Assembly: GCA_964626565.1 (NCBI GenBank)
Contig: CAZVFX010000051.1
Coordinates: 1-48,498, forward strand
From: CAZVFX01 sp964626565
GTDB taxonomy: Bacteria > Myxococcota_A > UBA9042 > CAIXZC01
Direction: 5' to 3'
Length of the DNA: 48,498 nucleotides
This document shows positions 26,161 through 34,591 of this stretch, piece by piece. Below the pieces are notes generated by a model. It did no database searches, was not told where the DNA came from, and saw only the letters and a program-made list of their open reading frames with translations. Numbering within the stretch: the stretch's first letter is position 1; each line of letters starts with the position of its first letter. Made by a program: the position numbers and the translations under genes.

Positions 26161-27036
26161 TTGGAATTGTGGCAAGCAGCGTTGTTCGGATTGGTGCAGG
26201 GCTTGACCGAGTTCTTGCCGGTCAGCAGTTCGGGGCACCTGCGCGTCGTCGAGCACTTCAGCGGCCTCACCGAGCCACAGACAACATTCGACGTTTCAGT
26301 CCACGCGGCCACTTTGCTCGCGGTGTTGCTGGTGTTTCACAAAGATGTCGCGGATTTCGCGGCTGCTCCCTTCAGGGCGGTCGGCTACCTGGTCCGCGGC
26401 GATGGCGGCGGATTCAAGGCGGTAGTGCGGGATCCGGGGGTACGGGGTCTGTTCTTCGTGTTTGCCGGCAGCATCCCCACCGGTCTCATCGGCTACTACG
26501 CCGGTCCCTGGTTCGAAGGATATTCGGTATCCATTCAATTCGTCGCCTGCATGTTCATTGTGAACTCCTTCGTGCTGCTGGGTTCCAGATATGTAGTTTT
26601 GCCCAACCCCGCTGGTCGGCTCAACACCGGCTTCACCGGCATGAACCTCTTCGACGCGCTGTTGATCGGGGCGGTGCAGGGGCTGGCGGTAATTCGTGGG
26701 ATCAGCCGCTCAGGCAGCACTATTTCCACTGCCATGATGCTCGGTATGGACCGGGACACCGCGGGGCGCTTCTCCTTCCTGCTCTGCATTCCCGCCATAG
26801 TTGGAGCCACCGCGTTGAGTCTCCGCGGTGGTCTGGAAGGCGGAGCAGTGGAGACGACCAATGTGCTGGTAGGCGGCGGCGTCGCATTTGTCACCGGCCT
26901 CCTCGCGCTCAAGGCGTTGTTGAAGCTGGTGCACAAGGGACAACTGCACCAGTTTGCCTGGTACACTCTTTTCGTCGGGCTGGGCCTGTTGGCCTGGCAC
27001 CGATTCGGCGATCATCTATTCCCGGGAGGATTTTAG
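26161..27036 (+). CDS. uppP: Undecaprenyl-diphosphatase UppP (BacA)
   Basis: A 291-residue integral membrane protein that recycles undecaprenyl pyrophosphate to the monophosphate carrier used for peptidoglycan and surface polysaccharides. Conserved motifs are QGLTEFLPVSSSGHL near the N-terminus, with the catalytic Glu and Ser/His region, and the second signature RGISRSGSTISTAMMLG near residue 180. The start is TTG at 26161, with GGGG about 6 nt upstream. It lies 43 nt after trpS and 3 nt before the guanylyltransferase gene, so the three are probably co-transcribed. Confidence 0.94.
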   Translation: MELWQAALFGLVQGLTEFLPVSSSGHLRVVEHFSGLTEPQTTFDVSVHAATLLAVLLVFHKDVADFAAAPFRAVGYLVRGDGGGFKAVVRDPGVRGLFFVFAGSIPTGLIGYYAGPWFEGYSVSIQFVACMFIVNSFVLLGSRYVVLPNPAGRLNTGFTGMNLFDALLIGAVQGLAVIRGISRSGSTISTAMMLGMDRDTAGRFSFLLCIPAIVGATALSLRGGLEGGAVETTNVLVGGGVAFVTGLLALKALLKLVHKGQLHQFAWYTLFVGLGLLAWHRFGDHLFPGGF

Positions 27037-27039
27037 GAC

Positions 27040-28134
27040 ATGTCTGAGTGCAATGGTCGTTGGGCCGCAATCATGGCCGGAGGCGCGGGCACCCGGTTCT
27101 GGCCGGCAAGCCGGCGAGCCGCTCCCAAACCGTTCATCAACATCGTGGGCGAAACACCCCTCATTCATCTGACGGTACAGCGCATGCTGCCGCTGGTGGG
27201 CGCAGAAGGGCTCTTCTTTGTTATCGGCGAGCACCTGGTGGAAGCGACCAGGGCCGCGGTTCCTTCCGAGGTCTCCGACAATCAGGTGGTGGAGCCCATC
27301 GCGCGCAACACGCTGGGGGCGGTGCTGCTCGCCATGGCGCGGGTCGCGGCCGCAGATCCTTCCGGGCGCGTGGCCATTCTTCCGTCAGACCACCTCGTCT
27401 CCAAGCTGGATCTGTACCACCACGTAATGCGCACAGCATACGAACTGGCCGGGAAATACACCGTGTGCCTGGGCATCGCCCCAACCCGGCCGGAGACGGG
27501 ATACGGTTACATCAAGGAAGGCGCCGCCCTACCCTCTGCAGAAGGCTCGGCCGGGCTCCCAGCCCACCATGTAGACCGATTCGTGGAGAAACCCGACCTG
27601 GCAAAGGCCAAGGGGTTTCTGGCTGAGGGCGGCTACTACTGGAACTCGGGCATGTTCATTTTTGCAGTGGACGTGTTTCTGGAGCAGATCCGCAAGATCG
27701 ACACCGGCCTGGCCGCTACCGCAGAGGAACTGACCGCCATTTTCCGCACCGGCAATCCCGACCCCGACGATTTGCGCCGGGCGCTGGAGCCCTTGCCCAA
27801 CCTCAACATCGACCGAGCGGTGATGGAGAAAGCGGACAACATGGCGGTGATCCCCTCACACTTCCCGTGGTCCGACGTGGGTAGTTGGGACTCGGTCTAC
27901 GAAGAGCGGGGGGAGGCCGAGAATTACTCGTCCGGGGACGTCCTGTTGGAGTCTGCTTCGGGCAACGTGGTGGTGAGTTCCGAAGTTGGGCCGATGGTCG
28001 CAGTGCAAGGAGTATCGGACCTCATCGTCGTGGCCACTGGGGACGCGGTCCTCGTGGCGCGACGGGGAAAAGGGCAGGATGTGGGGCGACTGGTAGACAG
28101 CTTGAAGAAAAAAGGTCGAAACGAGTTGCTGTAG
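27040..28134 (+). CDS. manC: Mannose-1-phosphate guanylyltransferase
   Basis: Makes GDP-mannose from mannose-1-phosphate and GTP, in the cytoplasm. The nucleotidyltransferase signature GGAGTRFWPASRRAAPKPF occurs at about 14-32, followed by EPIARNT, AILPSDH, FVEKPD and WNSGMFIF, all in the family order. At 364 residues it has the nucleotidyltransferase domain and a left-handed beta-helix end but lacks the C-terminal isomerase domain of bifunctional ManC, so the short, monofunctional type is likely. Its position after uppP fits supply of sugar nucleotides for cell-surface polymers. GGGAGGA lies about 11 nt upstream. Confidence 0.92.
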   Translation: MSECNGRWAAIMAGGAGTRFWPASRRAAPKPFINIVGETPLIHLTVQRMLPLVGAEGLFFVIGEHLVEATRAAVPSEVSDNQVVEPIARNTLGAVLLAMARVAAADPSGRVAILPSDHLVSKLDLYHHVMRTAYELAGKYTVCLGIAPTRPETGYGYIKEGAALPSAEGSAGLPAHHVDRFVEKPDLAKAKGFLAEGGYYWNSGMFIFAVDVFLEQIRKIDTGLAATAEELTAIFRTGNPDPDDLRRALEPLPNLNIDRAVMEKADNMAVIPSHFPWSDVGSWDSVYEERGEAENYSSGDVLLESASGNVVVSSEVGPMVAVQGVSDLIVVATGDAVLVARRGKGQDVGRLVDSLKKKGRNELL

Positions 28135-28138
28135 ACCC

Positions 28139-28166
28139 TTGACCTTGAAAATTGGACGATTAACCT
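28139..28166 (+). promoter_or_regulatory. Weak promoter candidate for the dihydroorotate-dehydrogenase-like gene
   Basis: TTGACC (28139-28144), a 16-nt spacer and TAACCT (28161-28166). Only a moderate match. Confidence 0.3.
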
Positions 28167-28198
28167 AGATGTGCTTGTAATACTTGGGGAGGGTAAAA

Positions 28199-29191
28199 AT
28201 GGCTGATCTGAAGACCACCTATCTTGGGCTGGAGTTGGACAACCCGATTATCGTCGGTTCCTGCGGGATCACCAAGTCTGCGGAAGGAGTCAAGAGATGT
28301 GCTGACGCAGGAGCGGGAGCGGTGGTGCTGAAATCGCTTTTCGAGGAGGAGATCCGCCTATACTTCCGTGAAACCAACGCGGCCGTGGAAAAAGACGCGG
28401 CCATGCACCCCGAGGCCTACGAATACCTGCGCGCAGACCTGGCCTCCCTTTACGGCGCTCAGAATTATGTGGCGCTGGTGAGAGATGCCGCCGCGGCGGT
28501 AGACATCCCCGTCATCGCCAGCGTCAACTGCACCTCATCCGACGTATGGGTAAAATTCGCCCGGCAGATCGAGGCCGCCGGAGCCGCTGCACTGGAACTG
28601 AATATTTATGTGCTGCCCACCGACTCCGCGGCTCACAGCGGCCAGGTGGAGCAGGCGTACTTCGACGCGCTGGAAGCGGTGCTGGCCGAGGTAAATATTC
28701 CCGTGGCCGTTAAGTTGGTGCCCTTCATCACCAACCTCACTGCGTTCACCGCAGTTGCCCAGAAGATTGGGGCCGCGGGCCTGGTGCTGTTCAACCGCTT
28801 CTTCCACCCCGACATCAACCTCGCCTCCGTGTCCCTGGAGGGCGGCCTCTCATTCAGTTCCCCCCAGGACTACAGACTGGCGCTCAGGTGGATCGCCCTC
28901 CTTTCCGGGGGAACCGATTGCGACCTGTGTGCATCCGGCGGAATACACGACGGTGAGTCCGCATTGAAATTGCTCCTGGCAGGCGCCTCCGCGGTGCAAA
29001 TGACCTCGTCCCTCTATTTGAATCGCCTCGATCGCATTGCCAAATCCCTGGATACCATTTCCAAGTGGATGGCCGAGCATGACTACTCCTCCATATCCGA
29101 CTTCCGGGGATTGCTCAGCCGCGACGGCTCCGACGACACCCAACTGTTGGAGCGGGCCCAGTACATCAAAGCCTTTGTTGGCGTCGAGTAA
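28199..29191 (+). CDS. Dihydroorotate dehydrogenase-like flavoprotein
   Basis: A 330-residue FMN-binding TIM barrel. The opening TTYLGLELDNPIIVGSCGITKS, cited by position 5-26, and the glycine-rich C-terminal phosphate-binding segment ASGGIHDGESALKLLLAGAS (about 251-270) fit the dihydroorotate dehydrogenase-like family that is distinct from true PyrD. No pyr gene lies nearby, and this subgroup is often annotated only as dihydroorotate dehydrogenase-like. It may reduce or oxidise another substrate. The ATG at 28199 is chosen because GGGAGGG lies 5 nt upstream; an upstream ATG at 28184 adds five residues and would be unsupported. Confidence 0.85.
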   Translation: MADLKTTYLGLELDNPIIVGSCGITKSAEGVKRCADAGAGAVVLKSLFEEEIRLYFRETNAAVEKDAAMHPEAYEYLRADLASLYGAQNYVALVRDAAAAVDIPVIASVNCTSSDVWVKFARQIEAAGAAALELNIYVLPTDSAAHSGQVEQAYFDALEAVLAEVNIPVAVKLVPFITNLTAFTAVAQKIGAAGLVLFNRFFHPDINLASVSLEGGLSFSSPQDYRLALRWIALLSGGTDCDLCASGGIHDGESALKLLLAGASAVQMTSSLYLNRLDRIAKSLDTISKWMAEHDYSSISDFRGLLSRDGSDDTQLLERAQYIKAFVGVE

Positions 29192-29226
29192 CAAATCCAT
29201 GTAGCAGCGGTGTTCTACTTTTTGCC

Positions 29227-29255
29227 TTGACAATCGACGTCTGTGCCAATAAATT
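29227..29255 (+). promoter_or_regulatory. Strong promoter for the TetR-RND operon
   Basis: TTGACA (29227-29232), a 17-nt spacer and TAAATT (29250-29255). The operator candidate at 29254-29272 overlaps the -10 and the likely start site, an ideal position for repression. Confidence 0.7.
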
Positions 29256-29272
29256 TAGACTCATGGACTAAA
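29254..29272. promoter_or_regulatory. Possible TetR operator
   Basis: The 19-bp segment TTTAGACTCATGGACTAAA has TTTAG at one end and CTAAA at the other, with further partial symmetry around CATG. It overlaps the -10 box of the operon whose first gene is a TetR regulator, so autoregulation is likely. Confidence 0.5.
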
Positions 29273-29306
29273 AGGGTCCAGCTTTTCGAAGGGGCAGGAG
29301 GGCGCT

Positions 29307-29897
29307 ATGCGGGAGGAGTTGAGAGCTGAACGGCGAGACCGAATTGTGACGGCGGCCACCGTCGTTTTCAGCCGTTTCGGTTACCGGAAAACCGCGTTGG
29401 AGGATGTTGCGGCTGAGGCTGGGTTCGGCAAGGCGACACTCTATCACTATTTCTCGGGCAAGGACGAGCTTTTTGGTGCTGTTGTCCATCGCTACTATTC
29501 GTCGTATGTGGCCCAACTCAAGGAGGCGATCAGCACGGTTGCCGGCCCCACGGACAAACTGAGGAAGTACGCGGCGGCCCTGCTGGAGCAGCACCGGCGG
29601 GCCTCAGACTCTTTTGTGCCGGACCCCGGGGACAAAATGGAGCAGGTGCCCTTCGTGATCAAGCACATCATGAGGTACCGGGAGATGGAGTTGGACGTTC
29701 TACGCGGAGTGCTTGCGGCGGGCGTCGAAGCAGGCGAATTCAGGCCTTTGGACGTGGGTGTTGTGGCCAACCTGCTTTTCGCGGTCTTCCGCGGAATGAT
29801 CGGGTCCGCGTGCGAGGCGCCCGGCAGTGAATCGGTAATCATTAACGAGTTTCTAGGGATTCTGTTGCACGGACTGCTGGCTGAGAATGCCGAATAG
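29307..29897 (+). CDS. TetR family transcriptional regulator
   Basis: A 196-residue regulator. The N-terminal helix-turn-helix is typical: RIVTAATVVFSRFGYRKTAL then DVAAEAGFGKATLYHYFSGK (about 13-52). The C-terminal helical domain should bind a small molecule. It is first in a run with an adaptor, an RND pump and a TolC protein, so it probably represses efflux until an inducer binds. GGAGGG lies 4 nt before the ATG. The next gene begins 12 nt after its stop. Confidence 0.93.
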   Translation: MREELRAERRDRIVTAATVVFSRFGYRKTALEDVAAEAGFGKATLYHYFSGKDELFGAVVHRYYSSYVAQLKEAISTVAGPTDKLRKYAAALLEQHRRASDSFVPDPGDKMEQVPFVIKHIMRYREMELDVLRGVLAAGVEAGEFRPLDVGVVANLLFAVFRGMIGSACEAPGSESVIINEFLGILLHGLLAENAE

Positions 29898-29909
29898 GGA
29901 GTAAGCGAA

Positions 29910-31373
29910 ATGCGAAGCGGATGGTTGCTGGCGATTGCGGGTATGGCTCTATGGGCAGGGGCGTGTGTCCCTTCCAAAGCCGAAGTGAAGAAGGCGGAGG
30001 TCGAGGAGGGCACTTCCATCGAAGTGATGGCGGCGGCTGCGGGAGTGTTGGTTGAGTTGGGTAACTACTCCGGCAAGGTCGAGCCCCGGCGTTCGGTGGT
30101 CGTAAGTGCGGAGATCCCGGGCAAAGTCAAGAAGGTCCACGTGGATGAGGGCGATCGAGTCGCCCCGGGCGCGCCGCTCTTAGTCTTGGATGACGAGCCA
30201 TATCGGCTGGGTGAATCTCAGGCCGAGCAGGGCGTGGCCGCGGCCGCGGTACGTGTCGGCCAACTGGAGACCGTGATCTCCATGGAGAAGCTCCAATTGG
30301 AGGCGGGTGTCGAGCAGGCGAAGGCGGCCCTTGACATGGCTCTGGCCCGGCAGCGGATCGTGGAGAACGGGGCGCGCCCCGAGGAGAAGCGGCAGGCCCG
30401 TGCAGGAAGAGAGGCAGCCCGGGCAGCTATGGACAACGCTCGTCTGGATCTGGAGCGCGCAAAATCACTGTACGAAAACGACGCGGCCACGCGACAGCAA
30501 TTGGACGGCGCCAATGCGGCCCACGACGCCTCAGCCGCGCGGTTCGAGCAGGCGCGGGCTGTTTATCGACTGTCGGTCAAGGGAGCCCGGGAAGAGGACA
30601 AGGAGTCGGCCATCGCCGCGGTGGAGCAGGCCCGGGCCGCGGTGAAACGCTCGGAAGCTGCGGTTGAGAGCCTGAAGGTCCGAGAAAAGGAGTTGGAGGC
30701 GGCGCGGGTGCAGGCGAAAACCGCAGACCTGAGCCTTGAAAACGCGACTTACAACCGGGGTAAGGCCAAAATCTCCTCCCCCATGGAAGTCGAGGCCGTG
30801 GTGTCCCTGCGCAACATAGACGAAGGAGAGATGGCCGCCCCCGGCGTTCCGCTCCTGGAGTTGCTGGATCTGCAACGCCCGCGGCTGATACTCGATATTC
30901 CCGGCGTCGACGTGGTCTACCTGAAGAAAGGGGACAAAGTCCCGGTGCTGTGCGTCGGCGAGTCGAAGAAACGACTGGGCACCGTCGCCTACGTGTCGGT
31001 AAAGGCCCACCCGAAAAACACGACCTTCCCGGTTGAGGTCGAACTGGACAACAGCTCGGGCGCACTACGCGTCGGGCAGGTGTGTGAGGCGTTTCCGGAG
31101 TTGAGACGCCACCGGGAGGTGTTGCTGCCCAGGGACGTGGTGCTGGACACTGAGGAAGGCAAAGTGGTGATGGTGGTTGAGGACGGAGTGGCGCGAGAGC
31201 GCTCAGTGAAACTCGCGGCAGTCCGCCAGGGGGTGGCTGCAGTGACTGAGGGCGTCAAGGCCGGCGACAAAGTGCTGGTGGTAGGCCAGCGACTTGTGAG
31301 GGACGGCGAGAAGGTGTTGGTGCGGGGGGAGCATGAGTCGGTTACCGCGGCCGGAGGCGACGAAGCCAAATGA
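29910..31373 (+). CDS. RND efflux periplasmic adaptor lipoprotein
   Basis: A 487-residue membrane fusion protein that links the RND pump to TolC. The signal ends in the lipobox AGAC (C19). The biotinyl-lipoyl-like half-motif AEIPGKVKKVHVDEGDRVAPG (given by position, about 67-87) is followed by an unusually long alpha-helical hairpin (about 105-275) rich in Ala, Glu and Arg, the second half-motif near 290, and a beta-barrel domain. The hairpin is longer than in AcrA-type adaptors. Its stop overlaps the pump start as ATGA (31370). Confidence 0.92.
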   Translation: MRSGWLLAIAGMALWAGACVPSKAEVKKAEVEEGTSIEVMAAAAGVLVELGNYSGKVEPRRSVVVSAEIPGKVKKVHVDEGDRVAPGAPLLVLDDEPYRLGESQAEQGVAAAAVRVGQLETVISMEKLQLEAGVEQAKAALDMALARQRIVENGARPEEKRQARAGREAARAAMDNARLDLERAKSLYENDAATRQQLDGANAAHDASAARFEQARAVYRLSVKGAREEDKESAIAAVEQARAAVKRSEAAVESLKVREKELEAARVQAKTADLSLENATYNRGKAKISSPMEVEAVVSLRNIDEGEMAAPGVPLLELLDLQRPRLILDIPGVDVVYLKKGDKVPVLCVGESKKRLGTVAYVSVKAHPKNTTFPVEVELDNSSGALRVGQVCEAFPELRRHREVLLPRDVVLDTEEGKVVMVVEDGVARERSVKLAAVRQGVAAVTEGVKAGDKVLVVGQRLVRDGEKVLVRGEHESVTAAGGDEAK

Positions 31374-34300
31374 TTGCGACCGATTTTGCCCTGCGGCACC
31401 GTACCACGGTGTTCGTACTGATCTTTCTGATCGTCGTCATTGGGATGATCTCATACTTGATCATTCCCCGGGAGGCGGCGCCGGATATCAAGATCCCCAC
31501 CATCATGGTGATCATTCCCTACCCCGGAGTGTCGCCCGAAGACGTGGAGAGCCTGGTTACCAACCGGCTCGAGGCCGAATGCGAAGACCTGCGTGACCTG
31601 GACGAAATGAAATCGACTTCGGCAGAAGGTATGTCTGCCGTCTACCTGACCTTCCTGCCTGACACTGACATTGCAGAGGCGACCCAGCGGGTGCGGGACC
31701 GGGTCAACCGGGCGCGAGCCAAGCTGCCCAACGACATACAAGAGCCGGTAGTCAACGAAATCAGCAGTTCCGACTGGCCCATTCTGATGGTGAATATTTC
31801 GGGTGACGCGGGGTTGGTACGGCTGAAGCGCATCGCCGAGGACGTGGCCCAGGATATCGAGGCCATTGAAGGAGTGCTTGAAGCCAAAATTTCAGGCGGT
31901 CTGGAGCGGGAGATCCGGGTTGAGGTAAATCCCCATGCGCTACGCGCATCCGAACGCTCGCTCACCGACGTGGTCAACGCCATGGGCATGGAGAACATCA
32001 ACATCCCCGGCGGTCCCGTTGAGGAGGGAGACGTGCGCTACACCTTGCGCGTTCCCGAGGAGATAACCGACCCGGACCAGCTCAAAGATCTGGTTGTGTC
32101 CACCAAGTTCGACCACCCGTTGAAGGTGCGGGAAATCGCCACGGTGGTGGATGGATTCAAGGAGCAGTCCACCGCATCGCGGTACCGCGGCCGGGAAGGG
32201 GTCTCCATATCGGTTACCAAGCAATCGGGTGCAAACATCATCAAGGTTGTGAGCGCGGTGAAGAAGCTGGTAACTGAACAGAGCGAGTCCTTCCCCCCCG
32301 GCACGCAGGTTGTGTACCTCAACGACCAGGGCAAATTCGTGGGCGACATGGTCCACGAGCTGGAGAACAACATCCTCACCGCACTGGTGCTGGTCATGGC
32401 GGTGCTGTTCATGTTCATCGGTGGGCGCAACGCCACCTTCGTAGCTCTGGCCGTTCCGTTGAGCATGCTGGTTTCCTTCCTGGTGCTCTCGGCCCTGGAC
32501 GTGACCATGAACATGGTGGTGCTGTTCTCACTGATCCTTGCGCTGGGCATGCTGGTGGACAACGCCATCGTCATTGTCGAGAACATCTACCGGCATTCTC
32601 GATTCGAAGAGACCCTCCTGGATGCTGCGCTCACCGGCACGAAGGAGGTGGGCTGGCCGGTGATTACGTCCACGCTGACCACCGTGTCGGTGTTCGTTCC
32701 GCTGCTGTTCTGGCCCGGAATCATGGGCGAATTCATGGGCTACCTACCCCTGACTCTCATCATCACTCTGTGCTCCTCCCTGTTTGTCGCATTGATCCTC
32801 AATCCGGTTATTGCCAGCGCGTTTATGAAGCGTGAGAAAGGCTCCAAGGAGGAGGAGGAGAAGCCTCCGGAGGGACGTTTCGTCAGAGGCTACCGCTGGA
32901 TGCTCGAGAAATCGCTAAACTGGGGAATCCTGGTGGTGCTGGCGGTGGTGCTGCTGCTGATCGGTTCGGTGATGATTTACGCCGGTTCCAAGCCTGAGGT
33001 GGAGTTCTTCCCGTCAACTACACCCGAGCAGGCCCGGCTTTCGATCCGTGCTCCGGAAGGAACCAAGCTCGAAGCCACCGACAAGATCAGCCGACAGTTG
33101 GAGACTTTCCTGGAAGCGGAAACCAACATCAAGTATTACCTCGCCGACGTGGGCGTTGGTGGCGGTGGTGGGCACATGGTATCCAGCGGCGAAGGCACCC
33201 CGTACCTGGGGCGCATTTCCATGGATTTCCACGAGATGGCCGATTGGACCGAGAATCCGTTCCAGACCATCGAAGACCTGCGCGCGCTTACCACCACCGT
33301 CGCGGGCGCGGAGATCCGCATGGAGAAGCAAAAACGCGGTCCGCCCACCGGTGCGCCCGTGAACATCGAGATCGCAGGCCTGGACTTCAAGAATCTCAGC
33401 GCAGTCGCTGATCAGGTAAAAGACAAGATAAAGGACATCGAGGGATTGACCGACCTGCGCGACGATTTCTCCGAGGGCCGGCCCGAGCTGCTGTTGCGCT
33501 TCGACCGTGCACTGTCCAACAGACTCATCCTCCACGGTCTTCGAGTCGTGGCCGGCACTGTGCGCACCGCGATTTACGGCACCAAGGCCACCGTCTATCG
33601 TCTTGGCGACGAAGAGTTCGACGTCACCGTGAGGTTGCAGGAGCGCTTCCGCAACAATCGGGAGGACGTGTTGAGTCTCACGGTTGCAGGCAAGGAAGGG
33701 CGCCAGATTCCGCTTAGCCAGGTGGTAAAAATGACAGGCGACGTCGGCGCCACGTCCATCCGCCACGTTGACCGCAAGCGGGTGATCACGGTGAGTGCGG
33801 ACACCGAGGGCCGGTCGGGCGCCGAGGTGTTGAAAGATGCCCGCGAGCGTTTGAAGGATTTTTCCCCCCGCGGCGCGGTGCTGTCGTATACCGGCGAGAA
33901 CAAGGAGATGGTCAAAGCCCAGGCTTTCCTCGGCAAAGCCTTGCTGGTCGGGGTCTTCTTTATTGCGCTGGTGCTGCTCACCCAATTCAACAACATCGCC
34001 CAGGCGTTCATCATCCTGTTCTCCGTTATCATGTCGATGATCGGTGTGTTGTGGGGCCTCATCATCAACGATATGCCTTTCTGCGTCATCATGACCGGAG
34101 TAGGCATTATCAGCCTCGCCGGGGTCGTGGTGAACAACGCGATTGTGCTCATCGACTTTATCAACAAGTTGCGGGATCGCGGACGCCCGCTGCGCGAGGC
34201 TGTAATTGAGGGCGGGGTGGTACGCTTGCGCCCGGTGCTGTTGACCGCGGGGACCACCATCCTCGGGCTGGTGCCAATGGCCCAGGGATTCGATTTTGAT

Positions 34301-34573
34301 TTCCGGGAGTTGCATTTCGCTACCGGCACCGGCTCCATGGAGTTCTGGGGGCCCATGGCCATCTCCGTGATTTACGGTCTGGCTTTCGCCACGGTGTTGA
34401 CCCTGGTTATCGTGCCGGTCATGTACTACCTGATGGAGAGAGGCAAGGAGCGGCTCGGGCGAGTGCTTGAACGCTACGTATGGCTGAAGCGCATTCTCCT
34501 CACCATCGGAATTATCCTCGCCATCCTGATGGCGTACGTGCTGATCACCGGACTCAGCGCTATGAACGGCTGA
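31370..34573 (+). CDS. RND-family inner-membrane efflux pump
   Basis: A 1067-residue proton-driven transporter of the AcrB superfamily, with twelve predicted membrane segments and two large periplasmic loops. The TM4 proton-relay motif reads ALGMLVDNAIVIVENI (about 386-401), with Asp present at the first position and Asn at the second. The later TM10 motif GVVVNNAIVLIDFI retains the usual asparagines. The C-terminal half repeats the N-terminal half, as expected. The substrate (drug, metal, lipid or signal) cannot be deduced. Together with the adaptor and TolC it forms a complete tripartite system. Confidence 0.95.
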   Translation: MIATDFALRHRTTVFVLIFLIVVIGMISYLIIPREAAPDIKIPTIMVIIPYPGVSPEDVESLVTNRLEAECEDLRDLDEMKSTSAEGMSAVYLTFLPDTDIAEATQRVRDRVNRARAKLPNDIQEPVVNEISSSDWPILMVNISGDAGLVRLKRIAEDVAQDIEAIEGVLEAKISGGLEREIRVEVNPHALRASERSLTDVVNAMGMENINIPGGPVEEGDVRYTLRVPEEITDPDQLKDLVVSTKFDHPLKVREIATVVDGFKEQSTASRYRGREGVSISVTKQSGANIIKVVSAVKKLVTEQSESFPPGTQVVYLNDQGKFVGDMVHELENNILTALVLVMAVLFMFIGGRNATFVALAVPLSMLVSFLVLSALDVTMNMVVLFSLILALGMLVDNAIVIVENIYRHSRFEETLLDAALTGTKEVGWPVITSTLTTVSVFVPLLFWPGIMGEFMGYLPLTLIITLCSSLFVALILNPVIASAFMKREKGSKEEEEKPPEGRFVRGYRWMLEKSLNWGILVVLAVVLLLIGSVMIYAGSKPEVEFFPSTTPEQARLSIRAPEGTKLEATDKISRQLETFLEAETNIKYYLADVGVGGGGGHMVSSGEGTPYLGRISMDFHEMADWTENPFQTIEDLRALTTTVAGAEIRMEKQKRGPPTGAPVNIEIAGLDFKNLSAVADQVKDKIKDIEGLTDLRDDFSEGRPELLLRFDRALSNRLILHGLRVVAGTVRTAIYGTKATVYRLGDEEFDVTVRLQERFRNNREDVLSLTVAGKEGRQIPLSQVVKMTGDVGATSIRHVDRKRVITVSADTEGRSGAEVLKDARERLKDFSPRGAVLSYTGENKEMVKAQAFLGKALLVGVFFIALVLLTQFNNIAQAFIILFSVIMSMIGVLWGLIINDMPFCVIMTGVGIISLAGVVVNNAIVLIDFINKLRDRGRPLREAVIEGGVVRLRPVLLTAGTTILGLVPMAQGFDFDFRELHFATGTGSMEFWGPMAISVIYGLAFATVLTLVIVPVMYYLMERGKERLGRVLERYVWLKRILLTIGIILAILMAYVLITGLSAMNG

Positions 34574-34591
34574 CCCACGGAGGTGAAGTTG

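Noticed and set aside
26169..27047. Second plus-strand frame across uppP
   Set aside because: Highly basic low-complexity translation in another frame; uppP is supported by family motifs.
29201..29225. GTAG...CTAC hairpin with a T run after the dihydroorotate-dehydrogenase-like gene
   Set aside because: The stem is only 4-5 bp, too weak to call a terminator.
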